64,000 nt of DNA from Agromyces mangrovi (GCF_030296695.1 NZ_AP027737.1:1240001-1304000), one strand, 5' to 3'; positions 36,809-45,877 are shown, numbered from the stretch's first letter. The notes: generated by a model from the letters alone, not told the origin. Translations and numbers: made by a program.

Positions 36809-36870
36809 GTCGAGTCGTCATGAACTGTCGCAATCGCCGGGGTCGAGGCGGCACTTCATGACGACTCGAC
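36809..36870. repeat. Palindromic intergenic repeat, family 1 copy a
   Basis: GTCGAGTCGTCATGAA (36809-36824) and its perfect inverse (36855-36870) enclose a 30-base GC-rich centre with TGTCGC and GGCGGCA. It lies between the divergent SCP2-like gene and purD. Related copies are at 39356 and 60378. Confidence 0.9.
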
Positions 36871-36909
36871 GGAGGGGAGACGGCCGGCGGCGGCTCGGAG
36901 CCGGTCGGG

Positions 36910-36921
36910 TAGCCTGTGACG
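36910..36921 (+). promoter_or_regulatory. Leaderless -10 element of purD
   Basis: TAGCCT (36910-36915), six bases, GTG 36922. An earlier GTG at 36916 abuts the box and cannot be within the transcript. Confidence 0.65.
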
Positions 36922-38235
36922 GTGAGAATCCTGGTCCTCGGCTCGGGCGCGCGGGAGCACGCCATCATCACCGCACTGCTGGCCGAACGGGCCGGCCACG
37001 AGATCGTCGCCGCTCCCGGCAACGCCGGCATCGCCGCATCCGCTGCCGACCCCGAGGCGGGCACGGTCACCACCATCGCGCTCGACGCCAACGACCCCGT
37101 CGTGGTCGCCGACTTCGCGTTCGATAACGACGTCGAGCTCGTCGTGATCGGCCCCGAGGCGCCGCTCGTCGCGGGCGTCGCCGACGCGCTGCGCACGCGT
37201 GGCATCGCCGTGTTCGGGCCCGGCAAGGCGGCCGCACAGCTCGAGGGCTCGAAGGCCTTCGCGAAGCGCGTGATGGACGCCGCGGGCGTGCCCACCGGCC
37301 GCGCCGAGCGACTGCAGACGACGGATGACGCGGAGCGCGTGCTCGACGAGTTCGGCGCGCCGTACGTGGTGAAGGCCGACGGCCTCGCCGCAGGCAAGGG
37401 CGTGCTCGTCACGAACGACCGCGACGCGGCGCTCGCGCACGCGACGTTCTGGCTGCAGCACGGCGGCGTGCTCGTCGAGGAGTTCCTCGACGGGCAGGAG
37501 GTGTCGCTGTTCCTCCTCTCCGACGGCATCAACGTGCTGCCGCTCTCGCCCGCGCAGGACTACAAGCGCCTCGGCGACGGCGACGAGGGCCCGAACACCG
37601 GCGGCATGGGCGCCTACTCCCCGCTGCCGTGGCTCGACGAGGGGTTCGGCAGCGAGGACGCGTTCGTCGACGAGGTGATCGAGACGATCGCGCTGCCCAC
37701 CGTGCGGCAGCTCGACGCCGACGGCACCCCGTTCATCGGCCTGCTCTACTGCGGCCTCATCCTCACCGAGCGCGGCATCCGCGTCATCGAGTTCAACGCG
37801 CGCTTCGGCGACCCCGAGACGCAGGTCGTGCTGCCGCGCCTCGCGACGCCCTTGTCGGGCCTGCTCATGGCGGCCGCGACCGGCGGGCTGGGGTCGCTGT
37901 CACGCCCCGAGTTCCGAGCGGATGCGGCGGTCACCGTCGTGCTCGCGAGCGAGGGGTACCCGGAGCAGCCGCTCACCGGTCGCCTGCTGCACGGCCTCGC
38001 CGACGCTGCGGCCGTGCCCGGGGCGCACCTGGCACACGCCGCCACGGCGGTGCCCGTCGACGCCGACCCGACTGACGCCGATGCGCTCGTCGCGACCGGC
38101 GGCCGGGTGCTGAACGTCGTCGCGACCGGCGAGGACTTCTCGACCGCGCGCGCCCGCGCCTACGACGCGATGGGCCGCATCCACCTCGACGGCGGTCAGT
38201 TCCGCACCGACATCGCGGCCCGCGTCGCCGGCTGA
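36922..38235 (+). CDS. purD: Phosphoribosylamine-glycine ligase (GAR synthetase)
   Basis: ATP-grasp enzyme joining phosphoribosylamine and glycine; step 2 of purine synthesis. 437 residues. Motifs: [13 protein letters not shown] at the extreme N-terminus, [57 protein letters not shown] and [18 protein letters not shown] choose GTG 36922 because the family starts directly at (K/R)ILVLGSG and the TAGCCT box is six bases upstream. Confidence 0.96.
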   Translation: MRILVLGSGAREHAIITALLAERAGHEIVAAPGNAGIAASAADPEAGTVTTIALDANDPVVVADFAFDNDVELVVIGPEAPLVAGVADALRTRGIAVFGPGKAAAQLEGSKAFAKRVMDAAGVPTGRAERLQTTDDAERVLDEFGAPYVVKADGLAAGKGVLVTNDRDAALAHATFWLQHGGVLVEEFLDGQEVSLFLLSDGINVLPLSPAQDYKRLGDGDEGPNTGGMGAYSPLPWLDEGFGSEDAFVDEVIETIALPTVRQLDADGTPFIGLLYCGLILTERGIRVIEFNARFGDPETQVVLPRLATPLSGLLMAAATGGLGSLSRPEFRADAAVTVVLASEGYPEQPLTGRLLHGLADAAAVPGAHLAHAATAVPVDADPTDADALVATGGRVLNVVATGEDFSTARARAYDAMGRIHLDGGQFRTDIAARVAG

Positions 38236-38252
38236 CGCGCTCCGCCTGCGGT

Positions 38253-38324
38253 GCGGAACGTAGGACGATCTCGCCGACACGCCGCCCCCGTGGCATCCGA
38301 GCGCTCGAATCTCCTACGTTCCGC
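38253..38324. repeat. Palindromic intergenic repeat, family 2 copy a
   Basis: GCGGAACGTAGGA (38253-38265) and TCCTACGTTCCGC (38312-38324) form a perfect 13-bp inverted repeat around 46 bases. The interior CTCGCCGACACGCCG is shared with the tandem copies at 57641-57827. Located between purD and purC. Confidence 0.88.
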
Positions 38325-38378
38325 CCAGACGCCCGCGAGCGCGGCGGGCGGGCATGGGCCCCGCAGCATCCGCCGACC

Positions 38379-38390
38379 TACACTGGACGC
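38379..38390 (+). promoter_or_regulatory. Leaderless -10 element of purC
   Basis: TACACT-N6-GTG, giving purC its own promoter separate from purD. Confidence 0.65.
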
Positions 38391-39335
38391 GTGAGCAACG
38401 ACCTCGCCGATCTCGGCTGGACCCACGTCTACTCGGGCAAGGTGCGCGACCTCTACGTGCCGACCGCGTCGATGACCGACGACGACACGTGGACCGGCGA
38501 CCCGATGGCGACCGCCCCGGTCGCGCTCGTCGTGGCGACCGACCGCGTGAGCGCGTTCGACCACGTGCTCGAGCCCGGCATCCCGGAGAAGGGCGCGCTG
38601 CTCACGACGCTGTCGAACTGGTGGTTCACCCAGCTCGCCGACGTGCCGAACCACCTCGCCTACCGCGAGGACGACCGGCTCGACGTGCCGCCGGTGCCCG
38701 CCGGCGTCGCCGCGCGGTCGATGCTCGTGCGGCCGCTGCGCATGTTCCCGGTCGAGTGCGTGGTGCGCGGCTACCTCACCGGCTCGGGCTGGAAGGAGTA
38801 CCGGGCGGAGGGCACCGTCTGCGGCATCCGCCTGCCCGAGGGCCTGCAGAACGGCGACCGCCTGCCCGAGCCGATCTACACGCCCGCGTGGAAGGCGCCG
38901 ATGGGGCAGCACGACGAGAACATCTCGTACGAGCGCACGGTGGAGCTCGTGGGCGACGTGGTCGCCGAGCAGCTGCGCGCGATCTCGCTGGACGTGTTCG
39001 CACGGGCATCCGCCATCGCCGAGGCGCGCGGGGTGATCGTCGCCGACACCAAGTTCGAGTTCGGCGCCGACCGCGACACGGGCATCGTGACGCTCGCCGA
39101 CGAGGTGCTGACGAGCGACTCGAGCCGCTACTGGGACGCGGAGGCGTACGCGACCGGCGCGACCCCCGAGCTGCGCATGGCGAGCTTCGACAAGCAGATC
39201 GTGCGCGACTGGCTGGCCGCGAACTGGGACGCCGAGGCCGTGCCCGCGCCGCCGACGCTGCCGACCGAGATCGTCGAGCGCACCGCCGAGCGGTACCGGG
39301 CGCTGATCGAGCGCCTGACCGGTCAGCCCGCCTGA
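38391..39335 (+). CDS. purC: Phosphoribosylaminoimidazole-succinocarboxamide synthase
   Basis: Condenses CAIR and aspartate with ATP to SAICAR; step 8. 314 residues. Motifs: YSGKVRDLY, LVVATDRVSAFDHVL, IPEKGALLTTLSNWWF, FPVECVVRGYLTGSGWKEY, IYTPAWKAPMGQHDENISY and VIVADTKFEFG with EVLTSDSSRYWD. A short insertion near residue 27 (ASMTDDDTWTGDPMAT) is the only departure I notice. The start GTG 38391 follows a TACACT box by six bases. Confidence 0.96.
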   Translation: MSNDLADLGWTHVYSGKVRDLYVPTASMTDDDTWTGDPMATAPVALVVATDRVSAFDHVLEPGIPEKGALLTTLSNWWFTQLADVPNHLAYREDDRLDVPPVPAGVAARSMLVRPLRMFPVECVVRGYLTGSGWKEYRAEGTVCGIRLPEGLQNGDRLPEPIYTPAWKAPMGQHDENISYERTVELVGDVVAEQLRAISLDVFARASAIAEARGVIVADTKFEFGADRDTGIVTLADEVLTSDSSRYWDAEAYATGATPELRMASFDKQIVRDWLAANWDAEAVPAPPTLPTEIVERTAERYRALIERLTGQPA

Positions 39336-39355
39336 CGCCGCCCGCCCCTCTCCGC

Positions 39356-39411
39356 GAGTCGTCATGAACTGTCGCTTCGCCGCCCTCCGAAGCGGCATTT
39401 CATGACGACGC
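39356..39411. repeat. Palindromic intergenic repeat, family 1 copy b
   Basis: GAGTCGTCATGAA (39356-39368) pairs with TTTCATGACGAC (39398-39409), with an inner GTCGCTTCG/CGAAGCGGC stem. The whole folds as a long hairpin between purC and the VOC gene. Confidence 0.9.
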
Positions 39412-39451
39412 GACAACCGGAACGCGGGGAATACACGCCCAAGCACCGAGG

Positions 39452-39477
39452 TTGGATTTACTTGTGAGTACAACTAA
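39452..39477 (+). promoter_or_regulatory. Leaderless promoter with TTACTTGT/ACAACTAA dyad
   Basis: TTGGAT (39452-39457), six bases, GTG 39464. The AT-rich inverted repeat TTACTTGT-GAGT-ACAACTAA (39458-39477) covers the start codon and resembles HxlR/MarR operators such as those controlling quinone-responsive dioxygenases. No such regulator gene is adjacent. Confidence 0.55.
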
Positions 39478-40360
39478 TCGCCCCGGGGCATCCGATCTGC
39501 TGTCGCCCGACACCGGCATGGGCGCGGTGACCCTGCGCGTCGCCGACCTCGACGCGATGATCCGCTACTACCGCGACGGCGTCACGCTCGACCTGCTGAG
39601 CCACGACGGCCCGGTCGCCGTGCTCGGCCGCGGCGCAACCCCGGTCGTGATCCTCCAGCACGCGCCCGAGCTGAAGCACGCGAGCCCGCGCAGCGCAGGC
39701 CTGTTCCACACCGCCGTGCTCTTCGACGACCAGGCCGCGCTCGCCGCCGCCGTCTACTCGGTCGCGACCCGATACCCCGGCACGTTCACCGGCAGCGCCG
39801 ACCACCTCGTCAGCCAGGCGTTCTACTTCGACGACCCCGAGGGCAACGGCGTCGAGCTCTACTGGGACCGCGACCGCACCGAGTGGTCGTGGACGCACGG
39901 CTCGGTCGAGATGGACACCCTGTTCCTCGACCCGAACGGCTTCCTGCAGGAGCACCTGACCGAGCAGGGCATGACGACGGATGCCTCGGGGCCGCGCCTG
40001 GGCGATGCCGTCGTGGGGCACGTGCACCTGTCCGTCGGCGACATCGCGAGCGCACGCGAGTTCTACGTCGACCACCTCGGCTTCGAGACCACGGCGACGT
40101 TCGGCCCGCAGGCGTTGTTCGTGTCGGCCGGCGGGTACCACCACCACATGGCGATGAACACGTGGAAGAGCGCGGGCGCCGGGCGCCGGCAGCTCGCACT
40201 CGGGCTCGGTCGCGTCGAGATCGTCGTGCCGGGCGCCGACGACGTGGGCGAGCTGGGGGAGCGCATGGCGCACTTCGGCGTGAGCGCGCGCGACGACGGC
40301 CGCGCGCTCGAGTTCGACGACCCGTGGGACAACGTGGTGCAGGTGCGCGCCGCGGGCTGA
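39464..40360 (+). CDS. VOC-family (glyoxalase/extradiol dioxygenase-like) protein, two domains
   Basis: 298 residues with two vicinal-oxygen-chelate repeats: MGAVTLRVADLDAMIRYYRDG..LDLL in the first half and VVGHVHLSVGDIASAREFYVDHLGFETT in the second, plus DPEGNGVELYWDR. The pattern fits the CatE/MhqO-type ring-cleaving or quinone-detoxifying proteins. Metal ligands are likely His/His/Glu, but I cannot place them with certainty. I use GTG 39464 instead of the upstream TTG at 39452 because the TTGGAT there is the -10 box. Confidence 0.83.
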   Translation: MSTTNRPGASDLLSPDTGMGAVTLRVADLDAMIRYYRDGVTLDLLSHDGPVAVLGRGATPVVILQHAPELKHASPRSAGLFHTAVLFDDQAALAAAVYSVATRYPGTFTGSADHLVSQAFYFDDPEGNGVELYWDRDRTEWSWTHGSVEMDTLFLDPNGFLQEHLTEQGMTTDASGPRLGDAVVGHVHLSVGDIASAREFYVDHLGFETTATFGPQALFVSAGGYHHHMAMNTWKSAGAGRRQLALGLGRVEIVVPGADDVGELGERMAHFGVSARDDGRALEFDDPWDNVVQVRAAG

Positions 40361-40378
40361 GCCTCCCGCCCCGCGACC

Positions 40379-40681
40379 CTACTCGACGGTCTCCAACTCG
40401 ACCTCGACCTCGTCGCCGAGCTCGATGCCCTCGGCCTTCCGCACCGCCTTCTTGAGCGGCAGCACATAGGCGCCGGCCTTCGAGTCCGGGAAGATCGACG
40501 TCGACCACGTGGACCCGCCGACGCGCACGCGCACCTTCACCGACCCGAACCCGCGCGGCGGGCGCGGCCGGTCCGCGATCTCCTCCGACGGGCCCACCGG
40601 CAGGGTCACGAAGTACCAGCCCTCCTCGGTGCGCGCATCCCACTGCCAGACCTCGGCGCGGAACGTCAGCTGCTCCCCCAT
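40379..40681 (-). CDS. DUF1905 domain protein
   Basis: 100-residue protein: FRAEVWQWDARTEEGWYFVTLPVGPSEEIAD, GFGSVKVRVRVGGSTWSTSIFPDSKAGAYVLPLKKAVRKAEGI and ending GDEVEVELETVE, which is the DUF1905 beta-barrel pattern. The function is unknown. ATG 40681 follows TAGGCT by seven bases (leaderless); longer frames upstream would read through the promoter of the divergent kynA. Confidence 0.85.
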   Translation of the reverse strand: MGEQLTFRAEVWQWDARTEEGWYFVTLPVGPSEEIADRPRPPRGFGSVKVRVRVGGSTWSTSIFPDSKAGAYVLPLKKAVRKAEGIELGDEVEVELETVE

Positions 40682-40748
40682 GCGCCCGAGCCTATGCCCA
40701 CCCGCCGACGCACGCGCCGCGCTCACCGGCCTCGCTAGGCTGGCGAAC
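40682..40748. promoter_or_regulatory. Back-to-back leaderless promoters of DUF1905 gene and kynA
   Basis: Minus strand TAGGCT-N7-ATG (ends 40681) and plus strand TAGGCT (40736-40741)-N7-GTG 40749. The same hexamer and spacing occur on both sides of 67 bases. Confidence 0.6.
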
Positions 40749-41624
40749 GTGAGCGCGGACGAGGAGCACACCGGCGTCGAGCAGAACACGCGCACGATCG
40801 AAGACTCGGTCGTGACCGACTTCAGCGAGCGCATGAGCTACGGCGGCTACCTCGAGCTCGGGCAGGTGCTCTCGGCGCAGCATCCGGTCAGCCGGCCCGA
40901 GCACCACGACGAGCTGCTGTTCATCATCCAGCACCAGACCACCGAGCTCTGGCTGAAGCTCATGCTGCACGAGCTGCGCACCGCCCGCGACCTGCTTCTC
41001 CACGACGAGCTCGCCCCGGCGCTGAAGTGCATCGCGCGGGTCAAGCACATCCAGCGCACGCTCACCGAGCAGTGGTCGGTGCTCGCGACGCTCACGCCGA
41101 CCGAGTACAGCCAGTTCCGCGACTTCCTCGGCAACGCGAGCGGCTTCCAGTCGTACCAGTACCGCGCGGTCGAGTTCGTGCTCGGCAACAAGAACGAGCG
41201 GATGCTCCAGGTCTTCGACAACGACCTCGCCGCGACCGCGCTGCTGCGCGAGGCACTCGAATCGCCGAGCCTGTACGACGAGTTCCTGCGGCTCCTGGCA
41301 CGTGCCGGGTACCCCGTGCCGCAGGCCGTGCTCGACCGCGACGTCACGAAGGCGTGGACCTTCCAGCCCGACCTCGTGCCCATGTTCACGGCGATCTACG
41401 CCGACACCGAGCACCACTGGTCGGCCTACGAGACCTGCGAGGAGCTCGTCGACCTCGAGGACAACTTCCAGTTCTGGCGCTTCCGGCACCTCAAGACGGT
41501 CGAGCGCATCATCGGCATGAAGACCGGCACCGGCGGCTCGAGCGGCGCCCCGTTCCTGCAGAAGGCGCTGCAGCTGACGTTCTTCCCCGAGCTGTACGCC
41601 GTGCGCACCGAGATCGGGGCGTGA
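40749..41624 (+). CDS. kynA: Tryptophan 2,3-dioxygenase
   Basis: Heme enzyme opening the indole ring of L-tryptophan to N-formylkynurenine. 291 residues. Motifs: SYGGYLELGQVLSAQHPVS, HDELLFIIQHQTTELWLKLMLHEL, FRDFLGNASGFQSYQYRAVEF, and the proximal heme His in WRFRHLKTVERIIGMKTGTGGSSG. GTG 40749 lies seven bases after TAGGCT; a longer upstream frame would cross the promoter. The amidohydrolase and kynU follow on the same strand. Confidence 0.96.
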   Translation: MSADEEHTGVEQNTRTIEDSVVTDFSERMSYGGYLELGQVLSAQHPVSRPEHHDELLFIIQHQTTELWLKLMLHELRTARDLLLHDELAPALKCIARVKHIQRTLTEQWSVLATLTPTEYSQFRDFLGNASGFQSYQYRAVEFVLGNKNERMLQVFDNDLAATALLREALESPSLYDEFLRLLARAGYPVPQAVLDRDVTKAWTFQPDLVPMFTAIYADTEHHWSAYETCEELVDLEDNFQFWRFRHLKTVERIIGMKTGTGGSSGAPFLQKALQLTFFPELYAVRTEIGA

Positions 41625-41710
41625 CGGATGCCCGGCTGCGCGCAACCCCGCCCGGCCGGGGCTCGGGTGCCCTGCAGCATCCGCCCGGTCGCCCGCACCG
41701 AGGAGGCATC

Positions 41711-42687
41711 GTGACCGACGTCGACCCGCTGCTCGGACCGCTCGCACGGCACGTGCGACACGGCGTCACGGGTGAGGACGGCATCGCGCTCCCCCGCTGT
41801 GCGACCATCACGTGCACCTCGCGCTGGTCGACCTGCACGGCATCGTCGCGGGCGGCGTCGCCGCGGTGCTCGACCTCGGCGGCGAACCGGCAGCGCTCTC
41901 GCGCCTCGCCGACGAGCATCACTCGCCGCAGATCGCGTATGCGGGTGCGTTCCTCACTGCCCCGGGCGGCTATCCGACCGGCCGCGACTGGGCGCCGGCC
42001 GGCGCCGTGCGACCGGTTCCGACCGGGCGACTCGAGCACCACACCGCCGGGCGCACCCCCGCCGAGGCGGCGGTCGGGGAGCAGCGCTCGTTCGGGGCAT
42101 CCGTCGTGAAGGTCACGTTGCACGCCGACGATGGGCCCGTGTTCGACCCGGACGGCCTCGCCGAGGTCGTCGCGGCCGCACGCGCGGCCGGGCTGCCCGT
42201 GGTCGCGCACGTGCAGGGCGCGGGCATGACCGCGCGCGCGCTCGACGCGGGCGTCGATGCGCTCGCGCACACCCCGTGGACCGAGCGGGTCGACGACACG
42301 CTCATCGCCCGTGCGGTCGCCGCCGGGCAACGCTGGATCTCGTCGCTCGACATCCACGACCGCGGCGGCCGAGGCGCCGACCACGCGGTCGCGCTCGACA
42401 ACCTCGCGCGCTTCCACGCCGCCGGCGGCACGGTGCTCTCCGGCACCGACCTGGGCAACGGCGATCTTCCGCTCGGCGTGAATCCGCGCGAGGTGCAGGG
42501 CCTGCTCGACGCCGGGCTCGCCCCCGCCGACGTGCTCGCCGCGATGACCGCTTCGTGGCCGGTCGGCCCGCCGGACGGCGTCGCGACCTGGATCCCGGGG
42601 CCGCCCCCGGCGGCGTCCGACGAACTCGCCGCGTGGCTTACGCGCGCCCACGTCGTGCCCGCCGAGGCGTTCGAGCAGCACATCTGA
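41711..42687 (+). pseudogene. Metal-dependent amidohydrolase between kynA and kynU, frame interrupted
   Basis: Starts at GTG 41711 (GAGGAGG upstream) as TDVDPLLGPLARHVRHGVTGEDGIALP, then shifts frame at the CCCCC run 41791-41795. It continues as CDHHVHLALVDLHGIV to 42687. Adding one base restores a 325-residue protein with a full subtype I amidohydrolase metal set: HVH, the Lys of SVVKVTLHADDG, VVAHVQG, ALAHTPW and SGTDLGNG. Position between kynA and kynU suggests it could hydrolyse N-formylkynurenine, replacing the usual KynB; that is inference. The downstream part alone is open from 41812. Confidence 0.75.
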
Positions 42688-42751
42688 CGCTGCCCCGCCG
42701 CATCCGTCCGCTCCCGCTCCACCCGCCTCACCCTCCGGCACGTGCCCGTGG

Positions 42752-42929
42752 GTTCGGCACGCTCAGTTCACGCCGGCACGTCGAGTTCGGCGTGCCCGAA
42801 TGACTTCGACTGGCCGAACGGCAGCACTCGGGTTCCGGCCCGCCTGGCGGGGTCGCTGGGCACATGCCCGGTACTTCGGCAGGCTCGACGCACGCTGGCA
42901 CGTCGAGTTCGACGTGCCCGCATGACTTC
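42752..42929. repeat. Two 56-bp imperfect direct repeats (family 4) in the 313-base gap before kynU
   Basis: Copies at 42752-42807 and 42874-42929 share TTCGGCA.GCTC, GGCACGTCGAGTTCG and GTGCCCG.ATGACTTC. Each contains a GGCACG/CGTGCC hairpin. Further GGCACGTGCC palindromes flank them (42738 and 42949). The gap 42688-43000 contains no open frame I can support; it looks like a repeat-built terminator and spacer. Confidence 0.85.
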
Positions 42930-43000
42930 TACGTGCCGACGCGAACGGCACGTGCCGAAGTGGCGGACCCAACCGGAGCGCGTCACCGAGAATGGAGCCC

Positions 43001-44260
43001 ATGAGCCTCGACCGCCACCTCGCGTGGGCGCGCCGCCAGGACCGCGCCGACGGCCTCGCCCACCACCGCGCGCGCTTCCACGGCGCCGACACCCCGCTCG
43101 TCTACTTCGACGGCAACTCGCTGGGACGCCCGCCGGTGTCGGCGATCGAGCGGGTCGAGCGCTTCCTGCGCGAGGCGTGGGGCGAGCGCCTGATCCGCGG
43201 GTGGGACGAGCAGTGGATGGAGCTGCCGTTCCGCATCGGCGACGACATCGGCCGGCACGTCATCGGCGCCGCGCCCGGCCAGACGGTCATCGGCGACTCG
43301 ACGACCGTGCTGCTCTACAAGCTCGCGCGCGCGGCCGTCGACGCGCAGCTCGCCCGCGACCCGGCGCGCGTCGAGATCGTGGTCGGCAGCGACGACTTCC
43401 CCACCGACCGGTACCTGCTCGAGGGCATCGCCCGCGAGCGCGGCGCACGCCTGCGCTGGATCGAGGTGACCCGCGACTCGGGCGTCACCGCCGAGCAGCT
43501 GCGCGCCGCGGTCGGCCCCGAGACGGCACTGGTCGTGCTGAGCCACGTCGCCTACCGGTCGGGCCATCTGGCGGATGCCCCGGAGCTCACGCGCATCGCA
43601 CACGACGCCGGTGCGCTGGTGCTGTGGGACCTCTGCCACTCGGCCGGTTCGGTGCCGGTCGAGGCGGATGCCTGGGGGTTCGACCTCGCCGTGGGCTGCA
43701 CGTACAAGTACCTGAACGGCGGCCCCGGCTCCCCCGCGTTCGCCTTCGTGCGCGACGACCTGCAGGCCGCGCTCGCGCAGCCGATCCAGGGCTGGATGGG
43801 CACCGCCGACGTGTTCGCGATGGGTCCGGAGTACGTGCCGGCCCGGGGCATCCGTCGCTTCATCAGCGGCACCCCGCCGATCGTCGGCATGCTCGCCATG
43901 CAGGACACGATCGAGATGATCGGCGACGCCGGCATGTCCGCGGTGCGCGCGAAGTCGGTCGCGCTGACGGAGTTCGCGATCGCCCTGAGCGACGAGTGGC
44001 TCGCGCCGCTCGGCGTCGAGGTGGCGTCGCCTCGGGCCGCGGCCGAGCGCGGCGGGCACGTCACGCTGTCGCACCCTGCGATGCGGGAAGTCGTCGCCGC
44101 GCTGTGGGAGGAGGACGTCATTCCCGACTACCGCGACCCGGGCGGGCTGCGCGTCGGCCTCTCGCCGCTGTCGACGAGCTTCGAGGAGACGTTCCACGGC
44201 ATGGCCGCGGTGCGCGATGCGCTGCGTGCGATCCGCGCCCGCGAGGCCGGGCTGGCCTGA
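43001..44260 (+). CDS. kynU: Kynureninase
   Basis: PLP enzyme cleaving kynurenine to anthranilate and alanine. 419 residues. Motifs: YFDGNSLGRPP, GWDEQWMELPFRIGDDIGRHVIGA, VIGDSTTVLLYK, VLSHVAYRSGHLADA, LWDLCHSAGSVPVEAD, the PLP-Lys segment AVGCTYKYLNGGPGSPAF and GWMGT. ATG 43001 is preferred to ATG 42992 since GAGAAT sits seven bases before it. Completes a tryptophan-to-anthranilate route with kynA and the amidohydrolase. Confidence 0.95.
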   Translation: MSLDRHLAWARRQDRADGLAHHRARFHGADTPLVYFDGNSLGRPPVSAIERVERFLREAWGERLIRGWDEQWMELPFRIGDDIGRHVIGAAPGQTVIGDSTTVLLYKLARAAVDAQLARDPARVEIVVGSDDFPTDRYLLEGIARERGARLRWIEVTRDSGVTAEQLRAAVGPETALVVLSHVAYRSGHLADAPELTRIAHDAGALVLWDLCHSAGSVPVEADAWGFDLAVGCTYKYLNGGPGSPAFAFVRDDLQAALAQPIQGWMGTADVFAMGPEYVPARGIRRFISGTPPIVGMLAMQDTIEMIGDAGMSAVRAKSVALTEFAIALSDEWLAPLGVEVASPRAAAERGGHVTLSHPAMREVVAALWEEDVIPDYRDPGGLRVGLSPLSTSFEETFHGMAAVRDALRAIRAREAGLA

Positions 44261-44346
44261 GCCGGCACTCGTCGGCCGAGCCGACGGCCGAGGTCTGGGC
44301 GAATCCATAGCCTCGTGCAGGGCCGCCCATAGCCCGGTCGCCGAGC

Positions 44347-44666
44347 ATGGCTCACATGCAGAACGACGAACGCACCCCCGAGCAACCCGCCGACGACGCC
44401 GGCACGACACCCGAACCCCCACCCCCTGGTACCGCCGCCTCTGGTTCCTGATCACCGCCGGCGCCGTCGCCGCGCTCCTGCTCTTCGGCGCGGGCTTCGC
44501 AACCGGTGCCGCGACCACGGGCTTCTTGGGCGTCCGGGCGGTCGTCGGCGTCGACCGCCCGCTCGACCGCGAGTTCCCCGGCGGCCCCGGCGAGCGCGGC
44601 GAGCGCCCCGACCGCGGCGACTGGAACGGGCAGGAGGGCACCGGCAGCACCGGCACCGACTCCTGA
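44347..44666 (+). pseudogene. Small single-pass membrane protein, frame interrupted
   Basis: The N-terminal part from ATG 44347 reads MAHMQNDERTPEQPADDAGTTPEPP and would stop at 44452. The neighbouring frame continues TPWYRRLWFLITAGAVAALLLFGAGFATGAATTGFLG, a clear membrane helix, then a Gly/Arg/Asp-rich tail to 44666. One missing C in the CCCCC runs near 44418-44430 joins them into a protein of about 106 residues. Function unknown. ATG 44356 is an alternative start. Confidence 0.6.
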
Positions 44667-44678
44667 CCTGCGCGCCGG

Positions 44679-44722
44679 TAGACTCCAAGGGCATCCCATC
44701 ACCCATCGGACGGAGAACCACG
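44679..44722 (+). promoter_or_regulatory. purS promoter and leader
   Basis: TAGACT (44679-44684) followed by a leader of about 32 bases ending in GACGGAG seven bases before GTG 44723; one of the leadered promoters here. Confidence 0.5.
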
Positions 44723-45117
44723 GTGCCCACCATCGTCGTCGACGTGATGCCCAAGGCCGAGCTGCTCGACCCGCAGGGGAAGGCCGTCGCCGGCGCCCTC
44801 TCCCGCACAGGTCACGAGGCCGTCTCCGGCGTGCGCATCGGCAAGCGATTCGAGCTCACCGTCGACGGTCCCGTCGATGACGCGGTGCGCGCCGACATCG
44901 AGCAGATCGCGGCCGACATCCTCTCGAACGGCGTGATCGAGGACGTGGTCGCGATCCACTGGGGCGATGACGACGTGACCGCGCCGCCGGCCGACGACAC
45001 CGACAGCGAGACCGTCGACGTGTCGCTCACCGACGCGGAGCTCGCCGAGGCCAAGGCGGCCTCCCCGAGGCATCCGACGGCGTGGGCTACGACGCCCCCG
45101 CGGGCGAGACGCACTGA
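44723..45117 (+). pseudogene. purS: FGAM synthase subunit PurS, frame lost near the 3' end
   Basis: Small subunit bridging PurQ and PurL. MPTIVVDVMPKAELLDPQGKAVAGAL, VRIGKRFEL and AADILSNGVIEDV are canonical PurS. At the CCCC run 45063-45066 the frame shifts: as given it reads PRHPTAW and stays open far beyond. With one C added it reads [18 protein letters not shown] and stops with TGA at 45115-45117, two bases before the purQ ATG. The PurS core (about 85 residues) lies before the break, so function could survive, but I believe this is a sequence error. Confidence 0.88.
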
Positions 45118-45119
45118 CC

Positions 45120-45818
45120 ATGCGCGTCGGCGTCATCACCTTCCCGGGCTCGCTCGACGACCGCGACGCCCAGCGCGCGGTGCGCCTCGCGGGCGCCGAG
45201 CCGGTCGCGCTCTGGCACGGCTCGCACGACCTCGAGGGCGTCGACGCGCTCGTGCTGCCCGGTGGGTTCAGCTACGGCGACTACCTACGCTGCGGGTCGA
45301 TCGCGAGCCTGTCGCCGATCATGGCCGAGGTCATCGACGCGGCCCGGCACGGCATGCCCGTGCTCGGCATCTGCAACGGGTTCCAGATGCTCACCGAGGC
45401 GCGCCTGCTCGAGGGCGGGCTCATCCGCAACGACCACGGCAACTTCATCTGCCGCGACCAGGTGCTGTCGGTCGAGACGACCGCGACCGACTGGACCGGC
45501 GACTTCGAGCTCGGCCAGCAGATCACCATCCCGCTGAAGAACGGCGAGGGCGGGTTCATCGCCGACGACGACACGCTGAACCGCCTGGAAGACGAGGGCC
45601 GCGTGGTGTTCCGCTACGTCGGCGTGAACCCGAACGGGTCGCTGCGCGACATCGCGGGCATCACGAACGCGCGCGGCAACGTGGTCGGCCTCATGCCGCA
45701 CCCCGAGCACGCGGTCGAGCCGGGCTTCGGCCCCGACACCCCCGAGGCGATGCGCTCGGGCGTCGACGGCCTCGACTTCTTCACGAGCGTCATCTCGCGC
45801 TCGCTCGCCCGCATCTGA
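45120..45818 (+). CDS. purQ: FGAM synthase subunit PurQ (glutaminase)
   Basis: Supplies ammonia from glutamine to PurL. 232 residues. Motifs: [34 protein letters not shown], the nucleophile Cys in [21 protein letters not shown], and MPHPEHAVE with the catalytic His/Glu. The ATG lies two bases after the corrected purS stop, so purS-purQ is an operon; purL is unlinked by 9 kb. Confidence 0.96.
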   Translation: MRVGVITFPGSLDDRDAQRAVRLAGAEPVALWHGSHDLEGVDALVLPGGFSYGDYLRCGSIASLSPIMAEVIDAARHGMPVLGICNGFQMLTEARLLEGGLIRNDHGNFICRDQVLSVETTATDWTGDFELGQQITIPLKNGEGGFIADDDTLNRLEDEGRVVFRYVGVNPNGSLRDIAGITNARGNVVGLMPHPEHAVEPGFGPDTPEAMRSGVDGLDFFTSVISRSLARI

Positions 45819-45877
45819 GTCCCGGCCCGCGCGCCCCTCGCCGGGTACGATCGGCACCACCGACACGAGGAGGTGCC

